Virus record (IMG/VR): IMGVR_UViG_3300029985_000036
Span: 22,570-86,569 of that record
Direction: 5' to 3' (one strand)
Length of the DNA stretch: 64,000 nucleotides
Origin: a virus
Shown here piece by piece: positions 1-8,626 of the stretch; positions within the stretch are counted from its first letter, which is position 1; each line of letters opens with the position of its first letter. The position numbers were made by a program, and so were the translations under genes. The notes under the pieces are model-generated. The model did not search any database. It saw only the letters and a list, made by a program, of their open reading frames with translations, and was not told the origin of the DNA.

Positions 1-454
1 CATCTGTTTTACCTTCATTGACATAAATGGCAGCTGATGCTTCCGCACAGTGGGTAATGGCTTTGAAGTGACGAGATGTACCGGCAGTTGCTTTACCACC
101 CTGACCAAATAATCCACCACTATGTTCATATGCATTGGTATTGAATTTACCACTGGTATGCATCTTTGTATACGAGTCTAGTAGCTTACCAATTGGCAGT
201 CCACGACCATTATCCGTTACAACAACTTGATAGGTATTTTTCTCAGCATCAAAACACAACATGACAAGAAGTTTACCAACCATCTCAGCCATAAGAGCAA
301 TCTCATCAATACCATTCGTGATGATTTCGATTGCTTGGTGAACAAGTCCTTCGATGCCAGTGGAGGGAAGTAATGCGGTGGGACGCATTCTCACGTACTC
401 TAGTCTCTCAGGACTCCAAATCGAATTTTCGTTGTATTGACCATATTCACTCAT
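1..454 (-). CDS. Type II topoisomerase (GyrB/ParE-like) ATPase subunit, N-terminal part, cut by window edge
   Basis: Translation of the minus strand from an ATG at 454 gives an open frame of about 151 residues that runs off the window. It shows GHKL-ATPase motifs of GyrB-type subunits: a helix with GLVHQAIEIITNGIDEI (the Asn of motif N1 is present), VTDNGRGLPIGK (motif G1) and HTSGKFNTNAYEHSGGLFGQGG (ATP lid, G2). The family uses ATP to drive DNA strand passage; phiKZ-like phages often carry their own topoisomerase subunits for replication. The ribosome site GGAGAAAG lies 7-8 bases before the ATG. Only the start is visible, so whether the transducer and TOPRIM domains are on the same chain cannot be told. 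Confidence 0.85.
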   Translation of the reverse strand, partial: MSEYGQYNENSIWSPERLEYVRMRPTALLPSTGIEGLVHQAIEIITNGIDEIALMAEMVGKLLVMLCFDAEKNTYQVVVTDNGRGLPIGKLLDSYTKMHTSGKFNTNAYEHSGGLFGQGGKATAGTSRHFKAITHCAEASAAIYVNEGKTD

Positions 455-786
455 GGTAGTCTTTCTCCAACTGGTAGTGCATGGGGGTTTATTAAATAAG
501 AATTATTCTCAGAGACTCACTCCACAACAGGATGCGTTGTGTAGCGGTGCTGTTAGATTATACATAGAATGACTCCACGAAATAAAGGATTATTTGTCTG
601 TATTTAGCTGCATTCTATATCAGATGTATAGTGGTGCGTCAGGTGTTATTCAATCTAATAATATATATCTAAAATACAGGTGAATTGTCTCATCAAATTC
701 ATGATCCTTGTGTGACAAGCATTATGATATAATATAGAAGGAACCACACGGATTCTTAAATTTTAACACCGAAAGGCGCGAAGATT
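455..786. other. Divergent intergenic region
   Basis: A 332-base gap between divergent genes. On the minus strand, around 655-685, there is a weak version of the early promoter seen elsewhere in the window (AGATATATATTATTAG). On the plus strand a TATAAT hexamer lies at 728-733 upstream of the gene at 787, but no convincing -35 box is at the right distance. I see no gene in it. Confidence 0.4.
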
Positions 787-1254
787 ATGAGTGATACAAC
801 TTCTGAAATGGTCGCGCCAACAGGTGTGACTGCTGATCTTGTCCAACTGGATCAAATTTTTGATGATGCCCGTGCAAAACGGAATGCTGTCGTCGACTTG
901 CTAACGCCCATTATCCATAAACTGACGATTAATACAACAGAAGCTCGACAGACTGAAGTACAGATGCAATTGATCAATACGTATCTGTCAACAATCAGTG
1001 CCAATGAAGCAGCTGCCAGTCGTCGTGTTGGTAGTAAACTGAAACAGGTTGAAGCAAACACTGCCAATAAACATAGTGCAGCAGTTGCCGAATTGTTGGC
1101 AAAGATTACAGTTGGATCTATTCAAATTGGAACAGCTTCTGTTCAGCCGAGTCCAGAACAATCAGAAGCTGATTTGGAACGAGCATTTTTAGAAAATGAG
1201 CTTGATCCTATTTCTGAGACTGAACTCAAAACAGATCATCGAGATATTGAATAA
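787..1254 (+). CDS. Small helical protein of unknown function
   Basis: 155 residues, start supported by GAAAGGCG upstream. The first 90 residues are predicted by eye to be mostly helical (alternating hydrophobic and charged residues, for instance a long run around residues 25-100), and the C-terminal 40 residues are acidic. No recognisable family. It lies alone on the plus strand, between the divergent topoisomerase gene and a terminator shared with the fibre gene that comes from the other side. A packaging or scaffolding role would be a guess. Confidence 0.7.
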   Translation: MSDTTSEMVAPTGVTADLVQLDQIFDDARAKRNAVVDLLTPIIHKLTINTTEARQTEVQMQLINTYLSTISANEAAASRRVGSKLKQVEANTANKHSAAVAELLAKITVGSIQIGTASVQPSPEQSEADLERAFLENELDPISETELKTDHRDIE

Positions 1255-1265
1255 TACGACAGAAT

Positions 1266-1297
1266 AGTTAGCTTCAGCCCTGGGGCTGAAGCTAACT
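1266..1297. terminator. Bidirectional hairpin terminator
   Basis: Two perfect 15-base arms with a two-base loop between two convergent genes (ends at 1254 and 1303). Probably stops transcription from both sides. Confidence 0.7.
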
Positions 1298-1302
1298 ACA
1301 TG

Positions 1303-2553
1303 TTAAATTTTAGTTGAAAGAATAGTAATACCAATATCCGAAAGAGTTGCATCTTGTGACGCCGGTGCTACAAGTTGAAAGACATCTCCTGCAGCAAATG
1401 TTACTGCAGTAGTGCAAAAAAGAGTATTGGCCGTATGACTGCTGGCAGATAACAATATCCCAGCAATCGCAGTAGTTGTTCCACCTGAAATTTTATTAAT
1501 AACAAAAAGTGAAGATCCTGCTGAAACCACTCCTGCATATGAGAAAGTTCCGGTTAAACCAATAGGAATCGTTATTGCCATTCCCATAACAAGGTTATAT
1601 GTCTGAGCGGCATTAGGTTTTCCTTGAATAATAAACGATAGAGGAAAATCTAAAACCTCTGTAGGTAGCTCAGCATAAGTTAAAGTTTTATTAACCCAGT
1701 CAGTTCCGTTGTAAACCAATGCCTGATGATTGGTAGGTGAAGTAATAGCAGCATCTGTTGCACCGGAAATTGTGCTAGTGCCTGATGGTCCTTGAGGACC
1801 AACAACGTTACCAACATCGAAAATACCTGTAACAACTCCATTAACAGTTGCACTTAAAAGAAGATGTCCAGATACATTGATAGTAGCTCCAGTATAACCG
1901 TTACCGGTCAACCCAATTGAGCCATTCGTTCCATTAATACCATTTGTGCCATTGGTACCAACAACATTGCCCAAATCAATGGGACCAAGTGTAGAACCGC
2001 CAGCCGAGGTTGCTGTCAGTATCAGATGTCCTGATGAGTTGATCGTCGCACCACTGAACCCAGGTCCGATTAATCCGGTCTCACCGTTTGTTCCGTTGGT
2101 ACCGACAACTGCACCCAGATCAAGTGCTCCGACAACCGATCCAGCAATTGTCTGGGTTAAAAGAAGATGCCCTGATGAATTGATAGAGGCATCACTAAAT
2201 CCTGAACCACCGATTCCTGGGGACCCTGGCTCACCAATAACACTTCCGAGATCGTGGGTTCCCGCTGTACTAGTACCATCAACTCCAGTTAATACCAAGT
2301 GACCAGATGAGTTAATAACTGCGGCACTATAGCCAGGACCCGTGTCGCCAGTAATGGTTCCTGTAATAGAAACGGTGGTGTCATTGCTTAGATTAAAACT
2401 AAGTATTCCACCTGTTGAAATGCTTCCACCAACAATCGTTACCTGGGGTGGAATACCTAGATTGGAAATTGCGGCTGCTTGTGCCAAAGGACCAACGGCT
2501 GCAATTTCAGAAAAACAATTTTCAATAAGTAGGGGTTCATATCGTGCTGTCAT
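1303..2553 (-). CDS. Fibre-like adhesin with collagen-like linkers (paralog 1)
   Basis: 416 residues. Residues ~1-35 are closely similar to the start of the next gene to the right (both carry a YEPLL/FEPLL...EIAA.GP.AQ...NLGI pattern), so the two share an attachment domain. Residues ~80-265 contain four copies of a ~45-residue unit with core pattern G.GF/Y..A.INSSGHL.L...GG..G..DLG.VVG, separated by short Gly-x-y runs (GTNGTNGETG, GPQGPSG) like those in trimeric phage fibres. The C-terminal ~140 residues form a different, probably globular, domain. Likely a trimeric tail or head fibre or a receptor-binding protein. Ribosome site AGGATG precedes the ATG. Confidence 0.75.
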   Translation of the reverse strand: MTARYEPLLIENCFSEIAAVGPLAQAAAISNLGIPPQVTIVGGSISTGGILSFNLSNDTTVSITGTITGDTGPGYSAAVINSSGHLVLTGVDGTSTAGTHDLGSVIGEPGSPGIGGSGFSDASINSSGHLLLTQTIAGSVVGALDLGAVVGTNGTNGETGLIGPGFSGATINSSGHLILTATSAGGSTLGPIDLGNVVGTNGTNGINGTNGSIGLTGNGYTGATINVSGHLLLSATVNGVVTGIFDVGNVVGPQGPSGTSTISGATDAAITSPTNHQALVYNGTDWVNKTLTYAELPTEVLDFPLSFIIQGKPNAAQTYNLVMGMAITIPIGLTGTFSYAGVVSAGSSLFVINKISGGTTTAIAGILLSASSHTANTLFCTTAVTFAAGDVFQLVAPASQDATLSDIGITILSTKI

Positions 2554-2602
2554 GATGTTGCATCCTAGTTCTTATTATTCAATTACAGGTGCATACTACA
2601 CT

Positions 2603-4816
2603 TTATGCTGGGACAAAATTGACTGTCGGAACACTGGTGTATGTAATAGATACCTGATCTCCAGAAACGACATTAATCCCACCTGATGTCTGTCCAGTTG
2701 GTACAGCAGTTGTCCCACGTTTAATTGTGATTGATGTTACCGCGCCACCGTTTACAAAGAGGACACCACGCGCCAAGGCCGTATTAACATAAGGTGAACC
2801 TGAAGGCACAATGGTTACAATCGCGCCACCGGCTGTAGCTGCACCAGATGTGAGTACTGCATTACTGCCTACCGTGAGACTACCAACGATCGTAGCGTTA
2901 CCTGCGCCATCATCAAGTAAGTTTTCTGCACCCGATAGAATGTGGCCTTTGAGGCTAACCGAGAACGTGGTGGCCTGATTGAGCACTGGAATTTGTCCCC
3001 AGGTCACACCTGCGCTACCGACACTGGTGTTGAGGTAAAGTTGTGGGATAGATGGAATGCCCTGATTGGTGTTGATGTAAACTGAACCTGGATTGGCCGA
3101 TGAGGTCGGTATACCAACACCAGTCGTGATCGTAGGACCCCCAGTTCCTCCTACAATTATAGATGGTATCATAAAAATACCAGTGTTATCTATATACCAT
3201 TTTGCAGTTAATGCTGTAGCTGCAGAATAAATATCATAGGCAGCAGTTGCACTATCTTTAATAAAGATACCAGATTGAAAACGACCAGTGCCACCTGAAA
3301 TTTGTAACCCATATGTTACTTTATTTGATCCCGTGCTAACGGCAAGAAAAGATCCTTTTGATGTAGCAGACAGTTGAATACTATCATCTGTTCCCGTATT
3401 GTTAGTGACATCGGATTCAATTGCCACACCGTATCCCTGAGTACCTGACGGATAGATTAAGTTAGGATTAAGTCCATACAGAGTTGAAGTCATACTGTTG
3501 GCTAAACCAACAAAATAACCAGCACTAATACCATACGATGCATTTGTTGCATCGTTGCGTACTTGCACAAATAAAGCTTGGTTGTTGCCACCTATTCCAG
3601 TCGGTGCATTGATCGCTTGAATACCAATAAGAGTGTGGCCGGTTGAATCTGTAAATCGTTGTTGAAAACCAAATCCTACAGTTGTTCCAACGTATTGTGA
3701 TGAAATTCCAGGAAATGTATAAAGACTTGGCATTGAAAATGGGCCAAGTGCCAGAGATGCTACTTGTGATCCTTCATTAAGGACTCCACTAAAATTATAG
3801 CTACCTGGTGGAATGATATATGAAACGCCATATCCCATGGTTGCATTAAACGCCAGATCATCGTGTGCAATCCCATCACCAACCGCACCGTTGTCTTTAA
3901 CTGTTGGTAAGGTAGCAAATCGATCGGCAAGGGTACGAGGTGTTATCCCGTGCGTACTAACCACACTTCCACTTAGTGTCGTAAATGCACCAGATGATGG
4001 GGTAGTAGATCCAATCGGCGTGTTGTCGACAGTACCTCCGGTAATATTACTACTGGATGGTCCTGTTGGACCTTGAGGTCCAACCACACTTCCAAGATCT
4101 ACTGTTCCGGTTACTACTCCAGCTGTCACTTGTCCCAGAATCAAATGACCAAAACTGTTGACAGCAGCTGAAATGTAACCAGATCCCGGTGTCCCATTTG
4201 TTCCATTGGTACCAACAACATTACCCAGATCAGTTGTTCCAGTAACGGTACCACCAACAGCTGTATTGGTTACAATTAAGTGCCCCAATCCGTTGATCGT
4301 AGCACTACTGAACCCGGGTCCAACTTGACCTGTAGTGCCGGATGTACCAACAACATTTCCAAGATCAACAGTTCCACTAGTAATACCACCTACAGAAGTT
4401 GTTGTTACAATTAGGTGGCCTGAACTGTTGATACTAATATCACTAAATCCAGGACCCTGCTGTCCGGCAGATCCATTACTTCCTGGTGCGCCAACAACAT
4501 TACCGAGATCTGTTGTACCAGAAACAACACCAGCTGTCGTCTCAGTCAAAATTAAATGACCAGATGAGTTAATACTGGCTGCACTGAATCCTGGGCCAAT
4601 TTGTCCGGGAGCACCTATAATGTTACCTGTAACTGTAACTGTGGTTCCATTGCTCAACACCAGAGCAAGAGATCCAGTTGGCGTTATATGACTAGATTGA
4701 ATAACAATAGGTGTTCCAATGCCAAGATTGGTTTGTGCGGACAGTTGAGCGGCAGGGCCAGCTGCAGCAATTTCACCAAGACAATTTTCTGCAAGTAAGG
4801 GTTCAAATGTAATCAT
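2603..4816 (-). CDS. Fibre/tailspike-like protein with pectate-lyase-type segment (paralog 2)
   Basis: 737 residues, start with AAGGAAT upstream. It shares the N-terminal attachment block and four copies of the GHL..DLGNVVG repeat with the neighbouring 416-residue protein. After the repeats comes a segment around residues 310-345 with VKDNGAVGDG...IIPPGSYNF, the usual entry of right-handed beta-helix tailspikes of the pectate lyase 3 type. The rest is beta-rich and Gly/Ser/Thr-rich. Such proteins bind, and sometimes cut, surface polysaccharides; no catalytic residues can be assigned by eye. The pair looks like a duplication in which only the C-terminal receptor part diverged. Confidence 0.75.
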   Translation of the reverse strand: MITFEPLLAENCLGEIAAAGPAAQLSAQTNLGIGTPIVIQSSHITPTGSLALVLSNGTTVTVTGNIIGAPGQIGPGFSAASINSSGHLILTETTAGVVSGTTDLGNVVGAPGSNGSAGQQGPGFSDISINSSGHLIVTTTSVGGITSGTVDLGNVVGTSGTTGQVGPGFSSATINGLGHLIVTNTAVGGTVTGTTDLGNVVGTNGTNGTPGSGYISAAVNSFGHLILGQVTAGVVTGTVDLGSVVGPQGPTGPSSSNITGGTVDNTPIGSTTPSSGAFTTLSGSVVSTHGITPRTLADRFATLPTVKDNGAVGDGIAHDDLAFNATMGYGVSYIIPPGSYNFSGVLNEGSQVASLALGPFSMPSLYTFPGISSQYVGTTVGFGFQQRFTDSTGHTLIGIQAINAPTGIGGNNQALFVQVRNDATNASYGISAGYFVGLANSMTSTLYGLNPNLIYPSGTQGYGVAIESDVTNNTGTDDSIQLSATSKGSFLAVSTGSNKVTYGLQISGGTGRFQSGIFIKDSATAAYDIYSAATALTAKWYIDNTGIFMIPSIIVGGTGGPTITTGVGIPTSSANPGSVYINTNQGIPSIPQLYLNTSVGSAGVTWGQIPVLNQATTFSVSLKGHILSGAENLLDDGAGNATIVGSLTVGSNAVLTSGAATAGGAIVTIVPSGSPYVNTALARGVLFVNGGAVTSITIKRGTTAVPTGQTSGGINVVSGDQVSITYTSVPTVNFVPA

Positions 4817-4894
4817 TTTATCAGATTCCTTCTATATCGGATCCTCATAAAATGATAAAGTTAATCATCATGTAAACAAAATTATAGAAGAAGA

Positions 4895-4927
4895 AGAAGG
4901 AGAGGGGACATAGTCCCCTCTCCTTCT
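4895..4927. terminator. Long GC-rich hairpin terminator
   Basis: 15-base perfect arms with a 3-base loop between the Pro/Thr-rich gene (minus) and the fibre gene upstream of it on the same strand. It probably separates the two units. Confidence 0.6.
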
Positions 4928-4944
4928 CTTTCAATGAGTATTTA

Positions 4945-5691
4945 TTAAACAGTTGGCTTCTGAAGATTCACAATCCGTGCCTGTTCCTGCAGGAACATTA
5001 CAAGTGGGGCACACTTCAAACGGGACTGCAAAATATCTGGACGGATCTTTGAAGCATCTCCGATGTCTACACCATTCACGGCATGGCGAAACAGGGTATA
5101 GACAATCTCAGTGCGAAATCGAGATTGCATATCAAGTGCTGCAATCCCCTGAAGTGCAGCACCTTCCTGCATTACATCATTTTTGTGTTTAACAAAGAAG
5201 TCCCAGACTACCTGAAATACTTCAGGCGTTGGTGTTGCCAACAGACGAGCAACGATGTTGCCAAGCGTTTTTGCGGCATCTGAGAAATCTGCTTTTGCTC
5301 CACCACGACTGGTCAGATATCCTCTGTAGTTATCAAGCAACTCAACCAGGATACTCACCGCCTGAGACACAGGAGCTGTCGTAGGAGCCGGTGTTGGTTC
5401 GACAACAGGTGCTTCAGTGGAAACCGGCTCGACCACTGGAGCAGTGGTGGGTGCTGGGGTAGGAGCTGGAGTGGGCGCGAGGGTGGGAACGGGAGTTGTG
5501 GTAGGAGCAGGAGTCTGTATTACTGGAGCATCGGTGGGGGCAGGAGTAGGCGCTAGCGTAGGTGCCGGAGTCGGAGCAGGCGTTACCACAACGGGGGCTA
5601 CCGTAGGTTCCGGAGTTGGTATAACTGTAGGAACTGGAGCATCCGTCAGCACTGGTGTCGGATCGACCGGCGTAGATGGTTGGTCACTCAT
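4945..5691 (-). CDS. Protein with long Pro/Thr/Ala repeat tract and helical C-terminal domain
   Basis: 248 residues from the ATG at 5691, chosen because AAGGAAAA lies just upstream; the open frame extends 12 codons further without a ribosome site. Residues ~5-115 are a low-complexity tract of repeats such as [10 protein letters not shown] and PVVEP, typical of an extended, flexible linker or a surface-exposed stalk. Residues ~118-248 are a compact, mostly helical domain ([21 protein letters not shown] and following). No family recognised. The domain order, linker then globular C-terminus, suggests a tethered virion or scaffold component, which is inference. Confidence 0.7.
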   Translation of the reverse strand: MSDQPSTPVDPTPVLTDAPVPTVIPTPEPTVAPVVVTPAPTPAPTLAPTPAPTDAPVIQTPAPTTTPVPTLAPTPAPTPAPTTAPVVEPVSTEAPVVEPTPAPTTAPVSQAVSILVELLDNYRGYLTSRGGAKADFSDAAKTLGNIVARLLATPTPEVFQVVWDFFVKHKNDVMQEGAALQGIAALDMQSRFRTEIVYTLFRHAVNGVDIGDASKIRPDILQSRLKCAPLVMFLQEQARIVNLQKPTV

Positions 5692-5791
5692 TATAGTTTT
5701 CCTTGTACTGTATAGATTAAAACACAAAGATCCCGCAGGGCACGGTCATATCATGGTAGATTGTCGATATTCTTAATTAAAAAATCTACCT

Positions 5792-7147
5792 TTATATTGC
5801 AAATCTATTTAACGAGGTAATCTCAATCGATTTCGCTAAATTGAAATGCTTTGACTTTAATGCTGTTTTGGTGAAAACGCTGGTAACCGCCACCGAGACC
5901 ATCGTAATCATTTCTTGATCAATCGATCTAAACAATTCTCCCATGCAGGTAAAACAGTACCCTGCCTGTGTATGGCAATAGAGAGGCGACCGCATTTGTA
6001 CCGTCTGTCCAATATACTCAGTAATGTTATTAGCATCTAAGGTAATCAGTTTTCCATTAATCAAGATGTTGCGATAATAATAGTTTTTTGCCATATCTTT
6101 TGTCAGATTGACATGAAGATATTTAGTACTGCCACAATCATCACAGATAATCTTAGTATTTTGAAAAACACGAATGATGAATTTGGTTTCTTCACCACCC
6201 TTGGCCGTTTGAACCGCACTGGCAAAAGATCCGCGACGGATTTCATTACAGATGACTGGGAAGTCTTTAACTTTCCACCCTTCTTCAAGAGAGGTACCGA
6301 TGAAGTTAAACCCCTTGCCACCAAACTCTGGAATCATACCACCAGAAATGAGCATCATCTTACGATGAATGGAATAGGATTTATCATCTCTGTCATAAAA
6401 CAAAGTACTGACATCGCCTTTTAAGGAGGCTTTATCCATGGCAGTTAATTCAGTCTCAATTTGATTCATGACAATAGCATTACCAGCAGCAAGTTCTACG
6501 GCATGCTCTTTGAGAAGTTCATTTCGCCGTTTGATAATTTTAGGATCTACTGTAAGAGATCGTTCGGTTAAACTAGGAACAGACAATTCTGTGAAGTGTC
6601 CGATAAAATGAAGATTCCGAGAATAATGTTTAAGATTTTCAACACTGATCTTACCAGTACGAAGATTCTCAAAGATAAAGTTGTCTTCAATGCGCTGAAT
6701 ATCCCAAGTGGTATTGATATATGGAATAAGATCACCAAAGGAATCAGCTAAGATAGCATAGTTAAGAAGAAGTCGACCAATCGTTGTTTCTAGCTCGACA
6801 TCACCAGTATAGTTGATGATATCTTTAGGCTGTAGCATAATTTTACTGTTACGCTGACAGAGCTGTGGTGCAGTCTCAATACCAAGAGGAACCACTGTTA
6901 GCTCACGGTCTCCTTTATTGGAATAAATACCATCAACTCCAGTTACACTGTAGAGCTGATTGTTAATATTTAACAATTTCCCAGTATATATCCAGCACTG
7001 ATCATTGGGAATTGCATGACCCTCTACTGTTAAATGAGCTGTTGTCTTTTCAGTTTCAGTAAACAGATCAAGAAGCTGATCCCGAATAAGAAGAGCTGGG
7101 AGATTGTCCAGTATGTGTCGAAGAATCTGTGGAGCAAGTGTGTTCAT
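5792..7147 (-). CDS. RNA polymerase beta-prime, C-terminal-side segment (bridge helix and second zinc site)
   Basis: 451 residues. Residues ~265-430 follow bacterial beta-prime: a bridge-helix region (SFASAVQTAKGGEETKFIIRVFQN), then Cys335-x2-Cys338 (DDCGST, as EDCGT in E. coli), then MRSPLYCHTQAGYCFTC with Cys391, Cys398 and Cys401 forming the second zinc site, and finally QEMITMVSVAVTSVFTKTALKSKH, equivalent to the stretch ending in the trigger helix. The chain stops soon after, so the trigger loop remainder and jaw/C-terminus must be on another polypeptide outside the window. Split beta-prime chains are known in phiKZ-type polymerases. Residues 1-260 are less conserved. The neighbour upstream overlaps its start (ATGA), so the two are translationally coupled. 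Confidence 0.88.
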   Translation of the reverse strand: MNTLAPQILRHILDNLPALLIRDQLLDLFTETEKTTAHLTVEGHAIPNDQCWIYTGKLLNINNQLYSVTGVDGIYSNKGDRELTVVPLGIETAPQLCQRNSKIMLQPKDIINYTGDVELETTIGRLLLNYAILADSFGDLIPYINTTWDIQRIEDNFIFENLRTGKISVENLKHYSRNLHFIGHFTELSVPSLTERSLTVDPKIIKRRNELLKEHAVELAAGNAIVMNQIETELTAMDKASLKGDVSTLFYDRDDKSYSIHRKMMLISGGMIPEFGGKGFNFIGTSLEEGWKVKDFPVICNEIRRGSFASAVQTAKGGEETKFIIRVFQNTKIICDDCGSTKYLHVNLTKDMAKNYYYRNILINGKLITLDANNITEYIGQTVQMRSPLYCHTQAGYCFTCMGELFRSIDQEMITMVSVAVTSVFTKTALKSKHFNLAKSIEITSLNRFAI

Positions 7148-8187
7148 TTATAAAACTCCCGTGCCAATTCAAGACATCTTCCCGTAATGAATAACTGAAG
7201 AGAAGTGTCATCTGTTGTAAGCAGATCTTTGAGACGCTGAAATGTTGCATCTACATTAGCTGTAAAACTTTCTTTTGTAGAATCTTCTTTCATACATCCC
7301 AGCATCAGAGACAAGATATCTGCCTGAGATAAATATGTTCCACGCAGTCGAAAATACTCTTCATACAGAGGAGTATTTGATTCAAACTCACGGGTAAATC
7401 TAATGACAAGAGCTTGTTCAACCGGATTGATAGATTCGGTCGGGGATTGCTGTTGTTGAAACATCCAAGCATAATTTGCTAATGTATCTGCAGTTGTTGC
7501 ATTGTTTTTATAAATACTAAGTCGATTATATTGCAATTGAATGTCTGCATGCAATCCCGTATAACTTGAATTTGCATATGTATAATCAACTGCTTTCAAT
7601 AACCAACTTGTATGTTTTTGTACATAATCAAGATATGATTGTAACATTTCTGAATCAACGGGGGCTTCAAATGGAATAGTGTCAGTTGCAAGAATTGACA
7701 ATACATAAGCATCAAACACTGGGGTTGATGTCAGTTTGTCGTGTAAAAATACATAGGTATCATAAAACGTATTATTGACATCTGGATAATCTAGTGCAAG
7801 ATACTCCAGTATATTCTGAATAGTAGTATTGTCAGGATCCCCACCTCCATCCTGTACTGTAGCCGTTATCCAGAGTTTAAATCCCTCGGTTTCAGAAATA
7901 CTCCGATACAATGGAGTTGGATATACAGCTTCAAATAACAGCAGTGTCAAATCAAGATGATACATATTGTCACATAAATCAGATCTTGCACAAAAGAACT
8001 CTAAGCCAATTTCATAAGACTCATCGATAAGAACAGAAAAGCATTCAAGAACCAAAGTTTGAGATGATATTTCATCTTCACTAATCTGTTGCTGCCAGAG
8101 TTCACCACCCAAATGAGCTCGTACTCCAGGAGAAACCGAGGCCATGCGTTCAAGAAGTGATGCATGTAGAGTCATGCTAATATCCAT
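7144..8187 (-). CDS. Unknown protein coupled to RNAP beta-prime segment
   Basis: 347 residues, acidic, mostly helical, with no recognised motif. Its stop codon overlaps the start of the beta-prime segment downstream, so it is made from the same message. The start at 8187 has no clear ribosome site; an ATG four codons later has GGAT upstream and is an alternative. By context it could be a polymerase accessory subunit, but nothing in the sequence shows this. Confidence 0.6.
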   Translation of the reverse strand: MDISMTLHASLLERMASVSPGVRAHLGGELWQQQISEDEISSQTLVLECFSVLIDESYEIGLEFFCARSDLCDNMYHLDLTLLLFEAVYPTPLYRSISETEGFKLWITATVQDGGGDPDNTTIQNILEYLALDYPDVNNTFYDTYVFLHDKLTSTPVFDAYVLSILATDTIPFEAPVDSEMLQSYLDYVQKHTSWLLKAVDYTYANSSYTGLHADIQLQYNRLSIYKNNATTADTLANYAWMFQQQQSPTESINPVEQALVIRFTREFESNTPLYEEYFRLRGTYLSQADILSLMLGCMKEDSTKESFTANVDATFQRLKDLLTTDDTSLQLFITGRCLELAREFYK

Positions 8188-8214
8188 TTCATGGGTTATC
8201 TAGGTATCTAGAAG

Positions 8215-8244
8215 ATGGTACTTGTCCGATCGGACAAGTACCAT
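8215..8244. terminator. Perfect 30-base palindrome, probable terminator
   Basis: Self-complementary palindrome between the 347-residue gene and the small membrane gene upstream of it on the minus strand. Confidence 0.6.
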
Positions 8245-8260
8245 CGACTTCGATTTATCG

Positions 8261-8626
8261 TCATTTGGTACTAATCATCAAACAGATCAATTCAACATCC
8301 TCTGTGTATTCAAACACACGGAGGTAATACCCAATTGTTATCAAACATGTACCAATTTTGAGTGATGTTAATATGGTGTTTTGAAAACTATAAGCAATCA
8401 ATACTCCACAAGCTGCAGAAAGTATACTATTCAATATCCCTGTAGCCACCATTAAGACGCGATGGACTCGAAACACAATGGTGCAGTCGGTAGCAGACAA
8501 GACATATTTCAATACCATAACTGTCTGCTTAGAATCAAAATAACTGTAATCTGGTGAGATTTGATAATGCCGAAAGAACCAAATCAATGTGCCAATGCAG
8601 AGTCGATGGCACCGGGCAAGAAACAT
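8261..8626 (-). CDS. Small membrane protein
   Basis: 121 residues with two hydrophobic stretches in the second half (around VATGILNSILSAACGVLIAY and IGTCLITIGYYL), so probably two membrane passes. The open frame overlaps the 3' end of the DNA polymerase gene by 43 bases. An internal ATG at 8518 would remove the overlap and give 85 residues that keep both membrane segments; neither start has a strong ribosome site. Function unknown. Confidence 0.5.
   Translation of the reverse strand: MFLARCHRLCIGTLIWFFRHYQISPDYSYFDSKQTVMVLKYVLSATDCTIVFRVHRVLMVATGILNSILSAACGVLIAYSFQNTILTSLKIGTCLITIGYYLRVFEYTEDVELICLMISTK

Noticed and set aside
708-733. Host-type promoter before the gene at 787
   Set aside because: A TATAAT box exists, but no -35 box at a suitable distance.
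1946-2686. Plus-strand frames inside the adhesin gene
   Set aside because: They mirror the low-complexity repeats of the minus-strand gene and have no ribosome sites.
5417-5776. Gly/Val-rich plus-strand frame
   Set aside because: Antisense shadow of the Pro/Thr repeats.
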